DNA of 64,000 nt from Balanoglossus misakiensis (taxonomy: Eukaryota > Hemichordata): assembly GCA_040954595.2 (NCBI GenBank), contig CM082592.2:3844001-3908000 (forward strand), given 5' to 3'. A program made the translations under genes and the position numbers. Shown here piece by piece: positions 24,202-36,613 of the stretch. The notes below the pieces were generated by a model that saw only the letters and a list, made by a program, of their open reading frames with translations, was not told the origin of the DNA and searched no databases. Every line of letters starts with the position of its first letter. Positions within the stretch are counted from its first letter, which is position 1.

Positions 24202-24537
24202 CAGGCCGATAGAGACATCATAGTCCAGTATAGGAGGATCGTAGGTTTGAGCCCTGGCATGACTGTGGTGTTGTGTCCTTTTGGCAAGGCACTTCTCATT
24301 GCTTCTCCCAACCGGAGGAGTTATGGTGACCTGGTTGCACAGAGATTGTAATGTGTATGTTAAGCTCTGCTGCGCTGATATTACGGCTGCACATGTGAGC
24401 TGTTGTTTGCTCCCCAGGGAGTTGAATGGAAAAACTGGGTCCAATGACCAGGGGAATTATTGTAAAGTGCATTGAGATGTATTACATGTCATGTGCTATA
24501 TAAGAAATCTATATAAGACATTTTTATTATTGTTAGA
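24202..24537 (+). mobile_element. tRNA-derived SINE, copy 2
   Basis: This is a plus-strand copy of the same SINE as at 10.1-10.4 kb. The tRNA-like head has lost part of the D-arm to anticodon region (catcatagtccagta runs straight into taggaggatcg). The tail (aaagtgcattgagatgta, tgctatataagaaat, ttattattg) is intact. Divergence from copy 1 is substantial, so the insertion is old. Confidence 0.85.
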
Positions 24538-25265
24538 TACAGTCTCAACAGCTGGATATATCTGGTCGAGGTTTACTTCTAGCTTTGTCTAAGATTATTT
24601 ATTCAGAATAATTGTATCCACCATTTTGTACAAGATTGCTGTACCTTACTACACATTACATCCGTCCGAAATGATCACTATGAAGTATACAGTGTATTCT
24701 TTCTTGTTTTGCATATTTGGTGAGACTTTCTTCTTAAAAGACCAACCTATGTACCATGAATTCCGACCAATAAATATTCAAAATGAAAAGTCATATAAAC
24801 ATGTACTTTCATGTTGAAATGCCAAAATAGTTCTTCGTAATGCATTTTCCTGGGGACTTGTGTGAAAATGTTCGAATTTGGTAAGCTATGAATATTATTG
24901 ATGGGGTTTCTGCTGCATGTAGGAACATATTTCAACGCACCTTTTTAGAATGTTGCTTGTAAATAAAATATGTTTCCAACAAGGCTTTCAAAAACATAAA
25001 ACCTATTTGAATAAAAAAATTGCTCCACAGTCACCGTTTGGAGAGAAAAAAATCCTGCCACGGTTTGTGAAAAAAAAATTGTTGCCATACCCAATTCCTC
25101 CAGCCCCCCCCCCCCCCGATATCAAATGGTCCACCCCTTATGTTATAAAAAACTGCTAGAAAATTAAATTTTCACTTAATGGTCAAAGATTCTGAGATTT
25201 GAAGATTTGTGTACATCTGTTCCCTGCGACGTTGATAGTTGATAGTCTTCATCGATAGTCGCCGA

Positions 25266-25908
25266 TTAAAACCACACCAGCAACACTGCCATCATGCCAA
25301 CCATTGTTGTTAATGCAGAACACATCTGTCGGTTTGTACCATTGCCACCTGTTTAAGGAAGGATGACAATAACAAAAAGTCAGTTTATGAATATATATGT
25401 ACAGTAAAAGTACATACTTTTAAAGCGTTGGGGATTTGGAGCATGTTCGAATCATATAAACGCAACTGGTCCGTCCATCAATTTGTTTGCCAAACATGCG
25501 CAGTAAAAAGCAGAATCGGACGCAGACTTTTTCATTATTGTACAGACTATAACGACTGCAATACAGATGTTAGATGTAGGCCTATACAACAATCACACAA
25601 AACAAAACATTGGCGAATCACCACATTGTCTACAAACCTGTTGTAGTAGCTGGAGCTTCTGTAGGAGGAGCTTCGCAAACTTCTCCTTCACAACAACAAG
25701 GGCAGCTGTAGGTTGTTGGACAGACTATGTTGTCTGAACAAGCACATTGGGGTATTTCTGCATTATGGAAGAAATACAAATAGATTTGGTCATTCTTTTA
25801 CATCTTTCCATTCTTTCTTTCTTTCATTCATTCGTGTTTTTCTTTCTTTCTTTCTTTCGTTCCGTCTTTCTTTCTTTCTTTCTGTCTTTCTTTCTTTCTT
25901 TCTTTCCT

Positions 25909-25947
<39 letters not shown>

Positions 25948-27869
25948 ACTTACCCACTCACTCACCTGTGAGTCACTCACTCACATGTGTGTCATTTTAC
26001 TGATACTAATAATTTTCAGGCGGCGAAGAGAGACTTTTCCTCTTTCTGTACTGTTACAAAGCATGCAATGTTGCATTGACGTAGACAAAAAAATAAAATC
26101 ATCTTTGAAGATTACCAGTTTCACATTTATTTCCGGTGTAGCCAGATGGGCAGGTGCAGATTTTGTCGCCCACAGCAGGATCGTTTTCACACGTACCACC
26201 ATTCAAACAGTCGTTACCTTCACTGCAACGCAGATCTGCAAGACAACCATGCAACCACATATGATGTTTTACCACTGACAACATGCACAGTAAACATCTG
26301 TATACTTTTGGCTGTTATTTCAGTATCTTTATTCTGTGTATAAATAATGCTCCTTTTCGGCTCCCAGAGGCATGGTAATAAGCTTTTGCGTAGCGTTAAA
26401 CCTCTCTATATAGCTCATGTCGACATTATATTGTTTGAAATGTGTGCGTCCGGACTTGAATGTATTTGTCAACAATAACATGCTGTGTATATTTCTTGCA
26501 ATGTTCTAAAATACTGCATTTCATTTTAATACTTCATTTCAAGTATCACGTAATTAGGACTAATCTGTATTAAATTTTCGTAAAACATTTGAAAGATTTA
26601 AAATAACACGACAGACTCACCCGTTTCGCACAAAACCCCTGTGTATGGGTAATCACAAACACATCGCCATTGACTTTGGTATTCAACACAGTTGCCTCCA
26701 TTTTCACAAGGGCGACTGTCATCGTTGCATTCGGTATCTGATGGCGTATCACGAAGTAAAAATGCACAAATGAATTGCAAACTAAAAATGGTGGATAATT
26801 CCCACTTATTGTGCTGATTTTGTGCAGTGAGATGATTGCGAACCAATCCGGCTGCGAGTTCGGATTGATGTATACGTTCACTTTTATTCATTTCACCGAA
26901 GAATGCGCATAAGTGTGTTTAAGCCGCGGGTCGCAGACAACGGAAAAAAAAACTAGTCCTTGATAATACACACAAGTCCACAATTGCTTCTTTCAGGGGG
27001 CAAACCCTCTCGACTGAATAGGCGTTCTGTCAGAAAATAGGTCAGAGCATTTCGGGCCAACCTATAAGCAATCGATTGTTAATTTAAACGTCACTTTTTC
27101 ACGCGCCTCTTTTTTCGTTTCTTTCCCGCCTTGACGACAACCACACTCAGTGTCCGAACCCACCTGTTTCACAGTAGTATCCAGTGTAAGGATAGGAACA
27201 AGAACAGTATTCTTCAACTCCGCCGATTCCCGCCATGCACTGACCTCCATTCAGACAACCGTGGCCACTGGTAGAGTTGGCACCACACGACACTGTACAG
27301 GGAACGGCCAAAAGCATGAAACGACGCTTCGCCAGTATATATAGCGACTTTTCGAGATGGCGAGACGATGTCAAAAGGATCTGAGCCTCGATCGGTTATT
27401 GAAACGATAACGAAAATTTCGATTGTGTGTTAACTTGAGTTTTGTGCTGTGGGTAGGTTGTTCGACCTGAGCTGTCAGATGTGATGAACGTTGTCATGAC
27501 ACTTTGGGAGTAACCGTGCAAAAATCAAACCATCTCAATAATTATAGGTAAACTTCAGATCGACAGATGCGTGTACTCAAGACATATATCGTGTGCACGA
27601 TATCTAAATATATCCCTATATATAAAATGTATTTCTCAGTGCGTTCCCGATATTCATTTATATCATGTTACATTTAGGCTAATTAGATATAAGTTGTAAC
27701 AGTTATGCGTATATCCTTTCATCCTCCTGTTATTGTCATCGTCAACAGTTCAAACATTTCGTCGTCTCTGTCGGTTTTACAGGTTAATGGTATACAAAGC
27801 CAGTTACAAACCTTGTGCGTGTACAGCCGTAACAGCAAGCAATAAAACCGTCAGGTGAATCGCTTCCAT
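25266..27869 (-). CDS. GPI-anchored protein with three EGF-like domains, gene 1
   Basis: Six exons: 27869-27812, 27292-27164, 26737-26621, 26235-26116, 25757-25638, 25348-25266 (stop). All introns are phase 1; total 208 aa. Residues 1-19 are a signal peptide (MEAIHLTVLLLAVTAVHA). Exons 2-4 each encode one EGF-like domain with six cysteines, ending SYPYTGYYC, DYPYTGVLC and PSGYTGNKC. Exon 5 is a Cys-rich linker beginning EIPQCAC and ending in a Thr/Pro stretch. The last exon ends with a hydrophobic tail (MVGMMAVLLVWF) with no cytoplasmic residues, typical of a GPI-attachment signal. A cell-surface adhesion or ligand-binding role is inferred. It has the same layout as the gene at 29.9-34.2 kb. 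Confidence 0.88.
25803..25947. repeat. (CTTT)n-type microsatellite
   Basis: About 145 bases of TTTC repeats, with a few CATT, CGTT and TGTC interruptions, sit in the last-but-one intron region of the EGF gene. The long Phe/Leu/Ser frames over it are artefacts. Confidence 0.95.
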
Positions 27870-28808
27870 AATGAAAGTGATATTTTGGGATCAAATTTAA
27901 CTTGAAGTAACTCGTTCAACGCGCTTCCCCCACTGACTGAGACCGTGGCGACAATGAGTGTTAGAATTTGAAAGCGCAAGACTTAGTGGGTGCTTGGTTT
28001 GTGCGTTTCATTAAAATCAACGTGCAGACACAAAGGATGTTTTCTGCTTTGGTTATTGTGTAGAGGTTGCCATGACTACTGTGGGTGGAGGGACCGAGCC
28101 ACAACAAACATGTTGCTCCTTGGCCTTACATTCAATAACAAACCGCTTTCTTGTCCTTGCTCTATATTTGCACAGTCTGAGCATTGCTGGTCACTCACGG
28201 ATTTAGCTAAACATGAATAGTTCAACAAAACAATGAAAGAGACTGTTTTGGTGTTGGCCTATTTACCGCGTGTTCTCACCCATTTTTGTATATAAAAAGT
28301 TCATAGCATTTATGGAAGTAGGACGCCATATCAATATCTTTTGATACTAAAGAAACCTAATGGATACGGCATCTTGTACGCTGGTGTCATTCGTTTCAGA
28401 CATCAAGTGTTTTGTGGATTAGCGCTATTTGCATTGTACTACTAGACTTAATACTTAGTCGTACTTATTACAGGCCTGTCGATTTCTGTTGAAGCGATGA
28501 ACACACAAGTGACCAATTGCAATAAGTTGAAATCTGTTTAATGATTTTATTATGAAACGCAAGGGAAAGAGAAACAAAAAGAATGTCCCATCATATACAT
28601 GTACATGTAAATAATTCTTGTCAGTACAATTCTGGCAAGGTAATACTGAGAAACAGTGTCACAGAATACTCTCCGGATTTAGGAACTGGGGTGTGTCTAT
28701 AGTGGGCGTACTTTCTCCCATTGACACCAACCCCAACTGCCGCAGATATGAGCAACGCCCCAAACGGCAGGTAAAGGAAAGCCTTCGTTCGTGAATCTGA
28801 TTGGCGGA

Positions 28809-28976
28809 AACCTTTTTCACAAGTCTAGCACTCCCATGCAGCCATCATGAATTTGAACTTAAAGCGAGGCCAATTGGGAAATCCCCTTGATGTGATTGGT
28901 CAACTTTTCCCATTGGCCTCGCTTTGAGTTCAAATTCACTATGGTTGCAAGAGGGCGCTTGACTTATGAAAAGGGG
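28809..28976. mobile_element. Foldback/MITE-like hairpin, ~168 bp
   Basis: Left arm aatttgaacttaaagcgagg pairs with right arm cctcgctttgagttcaaatt. The pairing extends outward imperfectly (cctttttcacaagtc against gacttatgaaaaggg), leaving a ~25-base loop near 28880-28906. A hairpin this size in noncoding sequence suggests a MITE. No second copy was found in the window. Confidence 0.7.
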
Positions 28977-29690
28977 TACTGGTATATAACATGAAGCTTA
29001 ATTTTGTATTGACTGAAAACAATATCCGATTAATATGCAATACATGTACATAAACATTAGCCAGTGATATAAACGCGAGACTGTTGAATTCCGGACATAA
29101 TATCTAGTAGAGAAAATCAAAGCAGTAGCAAATGCTTAAATTACAGTATACATTTCCATACGGAGAGACTGCAAAAAACAAGTCTGGACCAAATTGAAAA
29201 CATTGCAAAGTCTTCTACAGTGATATTATTACTATTACCGGAACCTGAAATTATTAACAAGAAATTACATTTTGTGTATGTCTGGAAGCACTTTCAAATA
29301 TAGAAAAATGACCATTGGCAATTTCAAAGCTCTAACAATATTCATTATATAAAGATTAATCAGTATTGCAATAAAGTAAACTCATTCTTCCTATACGTTC
29401 CGCGCACAAAAGATACAACGTCTGTCTTGTAGGGCTTCACCTCTGATGAATCTCCTTAATATTACAAATCTAAACGGAGCTAAGAATGACCGTAAAATTC
29501 GATCTTACAAGTCAAATACCACTCTCTTTTTAAAATGTCTTCTTTTGTGTTTTCTCATAAATAATCTTCACAATCTTTAATCATCTAAAAGTAATGAACT
29601 GGGAAATGGTATAATATTTCGCAGTGACCTCGAGGATATTTTCATTCGCTGAAAAGCGACGGGAGTCTTGTCATTGACATTGGTTTGGTC

Positions 29691-29847
29691 ATAGACTCTC
29701 TCACAGCCCATAGTTCGCTACAAGGCTCTTCACCGACGCGCCCCCAACCGTTTAGCAAAGGAGAAGCCCCATATGGTGTCACTGTTGTGTATGCAATCAG
29801 ACTCTAAGCCTGCATGGACGGCGAGAGGGGCTGTGAGAGAGTCTAGT
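29691..29847. repeat. Short inverted repeat pair
   Basis: agactctctcacagccc (29693-29709) and ggggctgtgagagagtct (29829-29846) are reverse complements apart from the ends, separated by ~120 bases. It could be a small MITE or a chance foldback. Confidence 0.55.
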
Positions 29848-29920
29848 TTGATCACTACAATCGTGTATAATAGTTTAAAGCGACACCGTCTATACCAGAT
29901 TGTATACCACGTAATGGTCA

Positions 29921-32900
29921 TTACAAGGCAAGCATGATTGCCAGGGACATCAGCGACAGAAGGAACGCCGTACTCTTCTCGACTCTGTCGCCCTCACTTA
30001 TTTCTACAAAACAAACAAAACAAATCGCCATGGTTAAATCCATTACGATGAATAACTTTAAGCTCTAAGAGCTTCCACTTGTTGCGTTATTTTCATGATT
30101 TTTCTTTCCAACATAGATTGGTCCATCTTAATAAGCTTACTGATAGGTATACTTGAACATCTTATCGACGCCCGATAGTGGATGTATGTTTAATATTTGA
30201 ACAAGTGATATATTATACGGGTGCCGCACCCGTTTAATCGATCTCCACACAAAGAGTACCCAACTATCGTGGTATGCATCGCCAAGGGATGACAGTCTTG
30301 TGATGCAAATGCATGCACAGGTAATATGGATTAATGGACAGGTGATGATTCTAAGGATAGGGAGAAGATTTGAAGTATTTCATTGCGGAGAAAATATTAA
30401 ACTTGGCAGCTCATGAGGCTTTAAAGGGACAAAGTCTCTCTCTCTCGCTGTCCCATTTCCCATTAATTATGTTTGATACAAGACACCGTTTATGTTATTC
30501 TACATGTGGCTATATATATAGTGATTCAACGTTCAACCACACACAACTTCCACCCCCTTGTAGACACGAGAGTGAAAAACTCGCCAAAATGAATAATCGG
30601 TGTTTACCATTTATTCATTTTGGTGAGATTTTTACTCCCATTTCCTACAAACAGGATGGAAGTTGTGTGTGGTCGAATGTTGATTCGCTATATATCCACG
30701 TGTAGAATAACATAAATGGTGTCTTGTATCAAACATAATTAATGGGAAAATGGCAGCGAGAGAGAGTTTTTGTCCCTTTAAAGGGTGGGTGTCGTCTCGT
30801 CTGCGGCTGCGGGTAAAGATCCCATGCATACAACATAGCTGTTAAAGATCATCCATATACCTGTGACTGGAGGAAACGAAACTGGGTCGCAGGAATCCGA
30901 ACATTGACACGTCTCATACGTGTCGCATTCCACGGTGGCCAAACAGTTGCATTGTGGTATTTCTGACGGAGAAACATGGGAAAAATATAATTAGCCCTCA
31001 TTTGAATTGCCATGACTATGATCGTTTAAGGATATGGCGTCACCTGAACTAAAATAGAAAAAAAAATTACATAGACCGCGGAATGACAAAAAGCCCTCTC
31101 AGTAAAGTAATCTCAATGTGTATTGGATGAATAGCAAGGCTATCTTCCAGCCACATGAGAATTTTCCTCTGTATTGTATGTAAGTAAACTTATACACATC
31201 TCCATCGAACCCCGTTTTAAACGTGAAATAGCAACATTACGTCTATATTAAGACATGTTTTTAACTTGTTTTGACCAAATATTACAATTCTACACAAAAT
31301 ATGCTATATTTACTTGTAATGTACCTCGTGTGCAAATTATCATGGCAGGGTCGGGGTAAAATTAACTCCACGGCAGTTATGAAATACCGATAGTAGTATA
31401 TGTATTCTGCAAACTGCAAGTCAGCGCTGATTGGACATGTGCTTACCTGTTTCACACTTGGCGCCCGTGTAACCTGCGGAACAGGTGCAAGATCCTTTGA
31501 TACAGGCCCCGTCATTCATGCAATCGCCATAACTATCTCCGCATCGCGTGTCTGAATAGTAATATATTCGAGAGTGAATCATGCATCGGACACCCGTGTA
31601 TTAACTAATCTCGGGATAGTGAACTCTCACAAAGTCTCACAAAGTCAATGGAAGTTGTGTTGAACGTTGATTCACTATATATCCTCATGTGGGATAACAT
31701 AAACGGCGTCTTGTATCAAACATAATTAGTGGAAAAAAGAGCAGCGAGAGAGAGAGACTTTGTACTCCCTTTAATTGGTCTCGGCTGTTCGTGTTCTGAG
31801 ACAGGCATTAGCAACAGAACGCCAGCCAACAGCAGTGACCAAGCAATGACGCTGACTGCAGCTACAGCTAATTCGGATCAGATCGTGGTAGTGGTGACCA
31901 ACTGCCGTGGACTGGCTGAATAACATGCGAGAATGGACCACGCCAATAACATTCAACCGACACCATATTAAATTTGCGACAAACACAGAAAAAATACAAG
32001 CAGTCTATGGTCGGTCTGAGGATATCTAGTGACTAAATATGAGTGACGAAGACAGAAATTGAAGCTGGCCAATCAACTAACCTGTTTCGCAATGAGCGCC
32101 GGAAAAATTTGAATCACACACACATCTTGTGATTCCTTCATATTCTTGGCAAGTACCGCCATTCAGGCAGAGATTGGTACTATCATCACATGAAATTTCT
32201 GAAATGTCCCATTGGAGTTAATGATTACACGAATACTTGGCAAGTAAATTAAACATCACTCGCAAAATACCAATAACTTATGTGTATTTGTATAGTGTAT
32301 GTGTTCGATGATTATGTGAACATTACAGTTTAACTTTAATATTGATATTTTCAATTGTCGAAATTTAACTGTAACATTTTAATCACGGCGCTTTCCTCAG
32401 TAGTCATATAGGGCGATATTTTCTGCTGGCTTCATGATTTTTTCCGATACATGATATTTGCAGTAACTTTAAAAACACAATTCATCTCAGTTGAATGTGA
32501 TAAACTGATAAATTTATTTTACAAGCATTTACTGAATGATTGATTGATTTATGTGTTTGTTTATTCATTTACACCTGGACTCAATGGCAAGATATCTTTT
32601 CAACAAAATAATTGTACAATTTAAAGTTGAGATGCTCTTTCTTCGATTTTTGAAAAAAAAAACTTGCAACAAAAGAATATATTAAACATAAAACCACACA
32701 GAAATATAAATTCCGATGTTGGCATTGAGTTTGTTTTATGGAAGATTTTGCAATGGGAAGATGAATATTCCAAGGGTAAATACTGCCGACCCACTATAGC
32801 AGTAAGTGAACTTGAACACATTCTTACCGATTTCACAGAAATACCCGCTGTATAGTTTAGAATCACACGCACAGTCCGTACCTCCACCAGTTTGGCACGA

Positions 32901-34179
32901 TTGGTTGTTCAGGCATCCGTGTCCACAATCACTGGAAACTGAATAAAAAAAATCGCCGCTAAGACGCTATATTTATCTTATAGGCAGCCAAAGTGAAATC
33001 TTTAGAAACAGTACACCAAGCACATGGACTGAGTTGGTTTGGGCATAGACACCAGTACTGTCTACGGATTTGGTTGGGTTTGAATTAGACGGGTGTCTGG
33101 TTTGTAGAGGTCACTTTAAAGCCCCGTCATTCCATCTTAGGGCTATTTTTCAGCATTATCGTTTTGTGTATCAACTATGGTTTCTTGTTCTACTCAGTGA
33201 AACATAACTCCTGGGCCCAGTATTTGTTTTTTTTTTTCAACAGAGCCTTTTGTGGTAATCAGAATTGTTATTGTTGAAAACTGAATTCAAGTCCGGACTC
33301 GAATTCATTTATCATAATAGCAATGTCCATTGCTCATGTACATGTGCAGGCTTTGTCGACAAACTAAAGACCGAATTTTTCATAAAGCTGTCCAGAATAG
33401 AACGGGAAAAAAAACACTTGATACACTTAGAGAGAGAAAATGGCGTTAATGGGGCTTTAACACAGTGTCGTATGTGAAGGGAACTGAAAAAGGCACTCGA
33501 CGCAGGTTTTCCATTATTCATTTTAGACAGATTTGATTTTATTACTTGTAGGCGGTTACAGGCAAAACACCGCCATTTGATTTATTCGTCATTGTTTGTT
33601 GCGGGCAGTTGACAGCCTACGCGACTAGCAACAGATATTGACCTTCGATAGGCAAAATGCGGAGGCCGAAAAAAACGATGATGTAATGTGAGTTTTGTAG
33701 CCTGACAGTATAAAGAACTACTATTAGTATTATGAATTTGATGGTAAGAGATTGTGGAAATTTCTCTGTGAGAAGGAAATACGTAAAGCTGGTGAGTTAG
33801 GTGGGCACGCAACAGTAGGCCATGTTCACTGAATAAAACACGTATATGGAATGTTTGCATGTTGTTTTAATGAGTCATTTCGCTAAACATACCCAACGTA
33901 CGCTCCTGTCAGGTCTGCGTTTCGCCTGGATTCTGTATGTATATGATGATCCATTCCGCACCATCATAAACAAACTAAGCCGACGAGTGTTCTGATGGGG
34001 ACAGGACTGCATGAACAGTCTAGTTCTAGTTTTGACATATTAAAAATCAAGACTATAGTCACACAACACTCACCTGTGGAGAGTTCAACGGTTGTCACGT
34101 TATCAGGCGATGTAGTCGTTGTAGCAACAATGGTACCAGAAAAGGTGGCAACACACAACATAAAGACCAATCCAAACAT
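29921..34179 (-). CDS. GPI-anchored protein with three EGF-like domains, gene 2
   Basis: Six exons: 34179-34074, 32938-32828, 32198-32082, 31551-31447, 30962-30861, 30003-29921 (stop). All introns are phase 1; 207 aa. The start is the ATG at 34179. The product opens with a hydrophobic signal peptide (MFGLVFMLCVATFSG) and a Thr-rich stretch. Three EGF-like domains follow, ending KLYSGYFC, DSNFSGAHC and SAGYTGAKC. Then comes a linker starting EIPQCNC, as in gene 1, with eight cysteines. The hydrophobic end (STAFLLSLMSLAIMLAL) stops without a cytoplasmic tail, as in GPI-anchored proteins. Same exon number and phases as gene 1, so this is a tandem duplicate; intron sequences do not match. A further 5' exon cannot be excluded. 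Confidence 0.85.
30419..30783. mobile_element. MITE family A, full-length copy (365 bp)
   Basis: The terminal inverted repeats CTTTAAAGGGACAAA / TTTGTCCCTTTAAAG are perfect. The homology continues inward (cattaattatgtttgata, acaagacacc, gttattctacatgtgg and their inverses). Both arms are internally palindromic around an Asn-rich-looking loop. It has no coding capacity and lies in the last intron of EGF gene 2. Partial copies are at 31649-31776 and 40379-40612. Confidence 0.85.
31649..31776. mobile_element. MITE family A, right-half copy
   Basis: It matches the right half of the 30.4 kb element: ggaagttgtgtt, gttgattcactatatatcc, ataacataaacggcgtcttg, agcgagagagaga, ending near ctccctttaa. 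The left half is missing. It lies in an intron of EGF gene 2, about 0.9 kb from the full copy. Confidence 0.8.
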
Positions 34180-34559
34180 CTTGATTCGACGTTCAATCAA
34201 CGAATCGGTACTTGTCTGAGGACACTAATAGAGATCTCGGACGACTTCAAACAGAAAGCTAAATCGGATTGGCCTTATTATTCCGCTCAGAGGATAGGAA
34301 ACCGCAGTTGTTCGCACGCGTCTCTATGATTCGAATAGGCGAGACACTTTCGAGTGTCCCTTGTCACGTAAATTTTGTCAGCCTTGTCAACATTAAATAT
34401 TTGCCTTGTCTGTGACTGAAGCTACCATCAATCATCTAATGTCACCGTGAAACCAAATGGCCTGCGAGGTATTATGTTAAATTTGTATGGATTAATATTA
34501 TTTATTGGCTAACCCTGATGTATTACATTGCACAATCATTCGTTTGTTCTATCATTCGC

Positions 34560-34673
34560 GCGTTCGTTCATTCATTCGTTCGTTCATTCATTCATTCATT
34601 CATTCATTCATTCATTCACTCAATCACTCACTCATTCATTCATTCATTCATTCATTCATTCATTCATTCATTC
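34560..34673. repeat. (TTCA)n microsatellite
   Basis: About 114 bases of TTCA/TTCG repeats with a CTCA-variant interruption in the middle. His/Ser/Phe/Ile frames over it are artefacts. Confidence 0.95.
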
Positions 34674-35982
34674 GCTGATCAACAAAAACTCAAAACATAT
34701 CACAACATTTTGACAATTATTCCTGCCCCAAATTCTACACGCAAGTTCTGGTTACAAAAGCGACCCCTTTGCCCTTTTCAAGATACCTCGTTAATATTAG
34801 ATATGACAGCTTCAAGGAGGAAATGACCAAGGTCGCCCCACTTTGACCATCTGTCAAGTTTGTGTGGAAAACAAGGGACCAGTAATTATCAACTGATTTG
34901 GGGTTTTCTGACACGGCCATCGTTACACATCATATATTCCTGCACTCCCCACGCCAAATTGCCCAAGATAACCCCGACCCAACAATATCAATATAATCAG
35001 GTTATTATATTTATATTCAACACGAAACACATATTTCTTGGTTGTATTGACAGCGCACAGACCACAATCTGCGCATGTGTTATTATCAGTCATGCTCTTT
35101 GCCATGTTGTCTTTCGGGGCTCGGCATGTGTGAGAATTTTGTCCGATGTTTTTGGCTTTCCAAATGTGCCGCGATAGACCACGGTTAATTAAATTTGGTT
35201 CTGTCAGCACAAGTACACACACTTGGTACCTCCATGCTTTAACTCTGACCATAGTACCTCCATGGTTGAAGTGAGCGAAATACGACTCTTTCTTGTGAAA
35301 AAAGGATAGATACAGCTCCTATACGGCCCACCCTTGAGTAGTTCTAGAAACATCCCTTCCGCTCTTCCAGGGCCGTATGTCGCATAATTTTTTTGAGACT
35401 ACAAACGAATCAGAGGTGAGTTGTGTAAGACTAGTGAGCTCTCCTTTTACCTAACTGTGTGACACGGTTTTTGGCGGGGTCATCCTGGAAGACGGACAGT
35501 CATTGTGAAAATTGACATAAAACATGGATGCGGTTGGCAAGCTTCAGTCAAAACTGGCCCTACACTGCGTGCGCCTTGTGGGCGGTTTAATCTGTGTCAC
35601 TGATGACAGAGTCTCAACAACATGAATGACTCGCATACCGGGCTGTCATATGAGCGACACATTCCTTTTCTACCAGCATACTATATGTATATCATGACGC
35701 TGCTGTACTTGTGTAAACTAAAGTTTGACATCAAGTTCCAACGTTTCATTTACGGCCTCATCAGCTGCAACATCAGTTCCCAGACATTTTGATAGGGACA
35801 AGCTGTGAAATGGCCGCGTGACAAAAGAAAGATTCGGTCATCAGCAACCCATCGCCGTTAGTGTAATCAACAAGTATCGTTTATCAGCTATGTATATATA
35901 TATAAAGGTGTATCACGCTAAATTTCTGATTGGCTTCTGTGTAATATTGTGTGCTGTAAACCAGCCAAAACTCTGTGGAAAC

Positions 35983-36090
35983 GTGGAAACGCAGCTGTTC
36001 CGCCGGGGCGAGAGGATATGCTAATTCCCCGCGGACAATTAGCATATTCCCTACCCCCCCCCCCCCCCGGCGGAACAGCTGCGTTTCCAC
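35983..36090. mobile_element. 108-bp near-perfect hairpin with nested inner palindrome
   Basis: The outer arms gtggaaacgcagctgttccg and cggaacagctgcgtttccac are perfect inverses. Inside, atatgctaatt and aattagcatat form a second stem around ccccgcggac. A run of about 15 C lies in the right arm. Compact size and perfect pairing suggest a young MITE or a structured RNA gene. Confidence 0.75.
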
Positions 36091-36613
36091 TGCTACCAAA
36101 ATCCACAATTAGAGCAGTACTCAACTTCACTGCGACTGCTTCCTCACGTCAACGCATAATTTCTCTACTGACAAGTCACCACCAGACGAGAATAAGCGAT
36201 AAAAATCGACGTATTTATTTTTGAAACAAGAGTGCGAAAATGAGATGTTTTTACAGCATTCAAAATACAATAAAAATCTTTACAATGTCAAATAGTGAAA
36301 TTGATGATCGCAGTCACACTCTTAGAGTCTTACGAGAATAACATTTCCTAATGTCATTTTTTGATAACGTTGTGTGTAGCTTCTACATTGGCGTGTTCTG
36401 TGCGTGTTTTTACGACATCTTGCTCTATTCTTGGGCAACTTTGGCCTGAGCACCAATAAAATAGTTATGGTCGAATGCTTGGCTTTAGCGTACAACTACT
36501 CGGACAATATCGTCATAAATTGGATATTAAAAACCGGCCACAATCTATTCGCTTCACGCAGCTTCTGCAAGTGGGGTCGGGTAACGATTTCTCCATCCGT
36601 CTTTTCCGCCATG

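Larger units (their letters stand above)
27870..29920. other. Spacer between the two EGF genes
   Basis: No exon is supported. The stretch contains a foldback element (28809-28976) and a pair of short inverted repeats (29691-29709 and 29829-29847). The 5' flank of EGF gene 1 shows no clear TATA box. Confidence 0.5.
34180..36613. other. Intergenic, no gene seen
   Basis: It contains the (TTCA)n array at 34560-34673 and the hairpin at 35983-36090. Frames such as 34860-35177 and 34923-35252 show no domain signal. Confidence 0.5.

Noticed and set aside
24058-24475. Frames of 128 and 64 codons
   Set aside because: They lie over the second SINE copy and match the antisense frames of the first.
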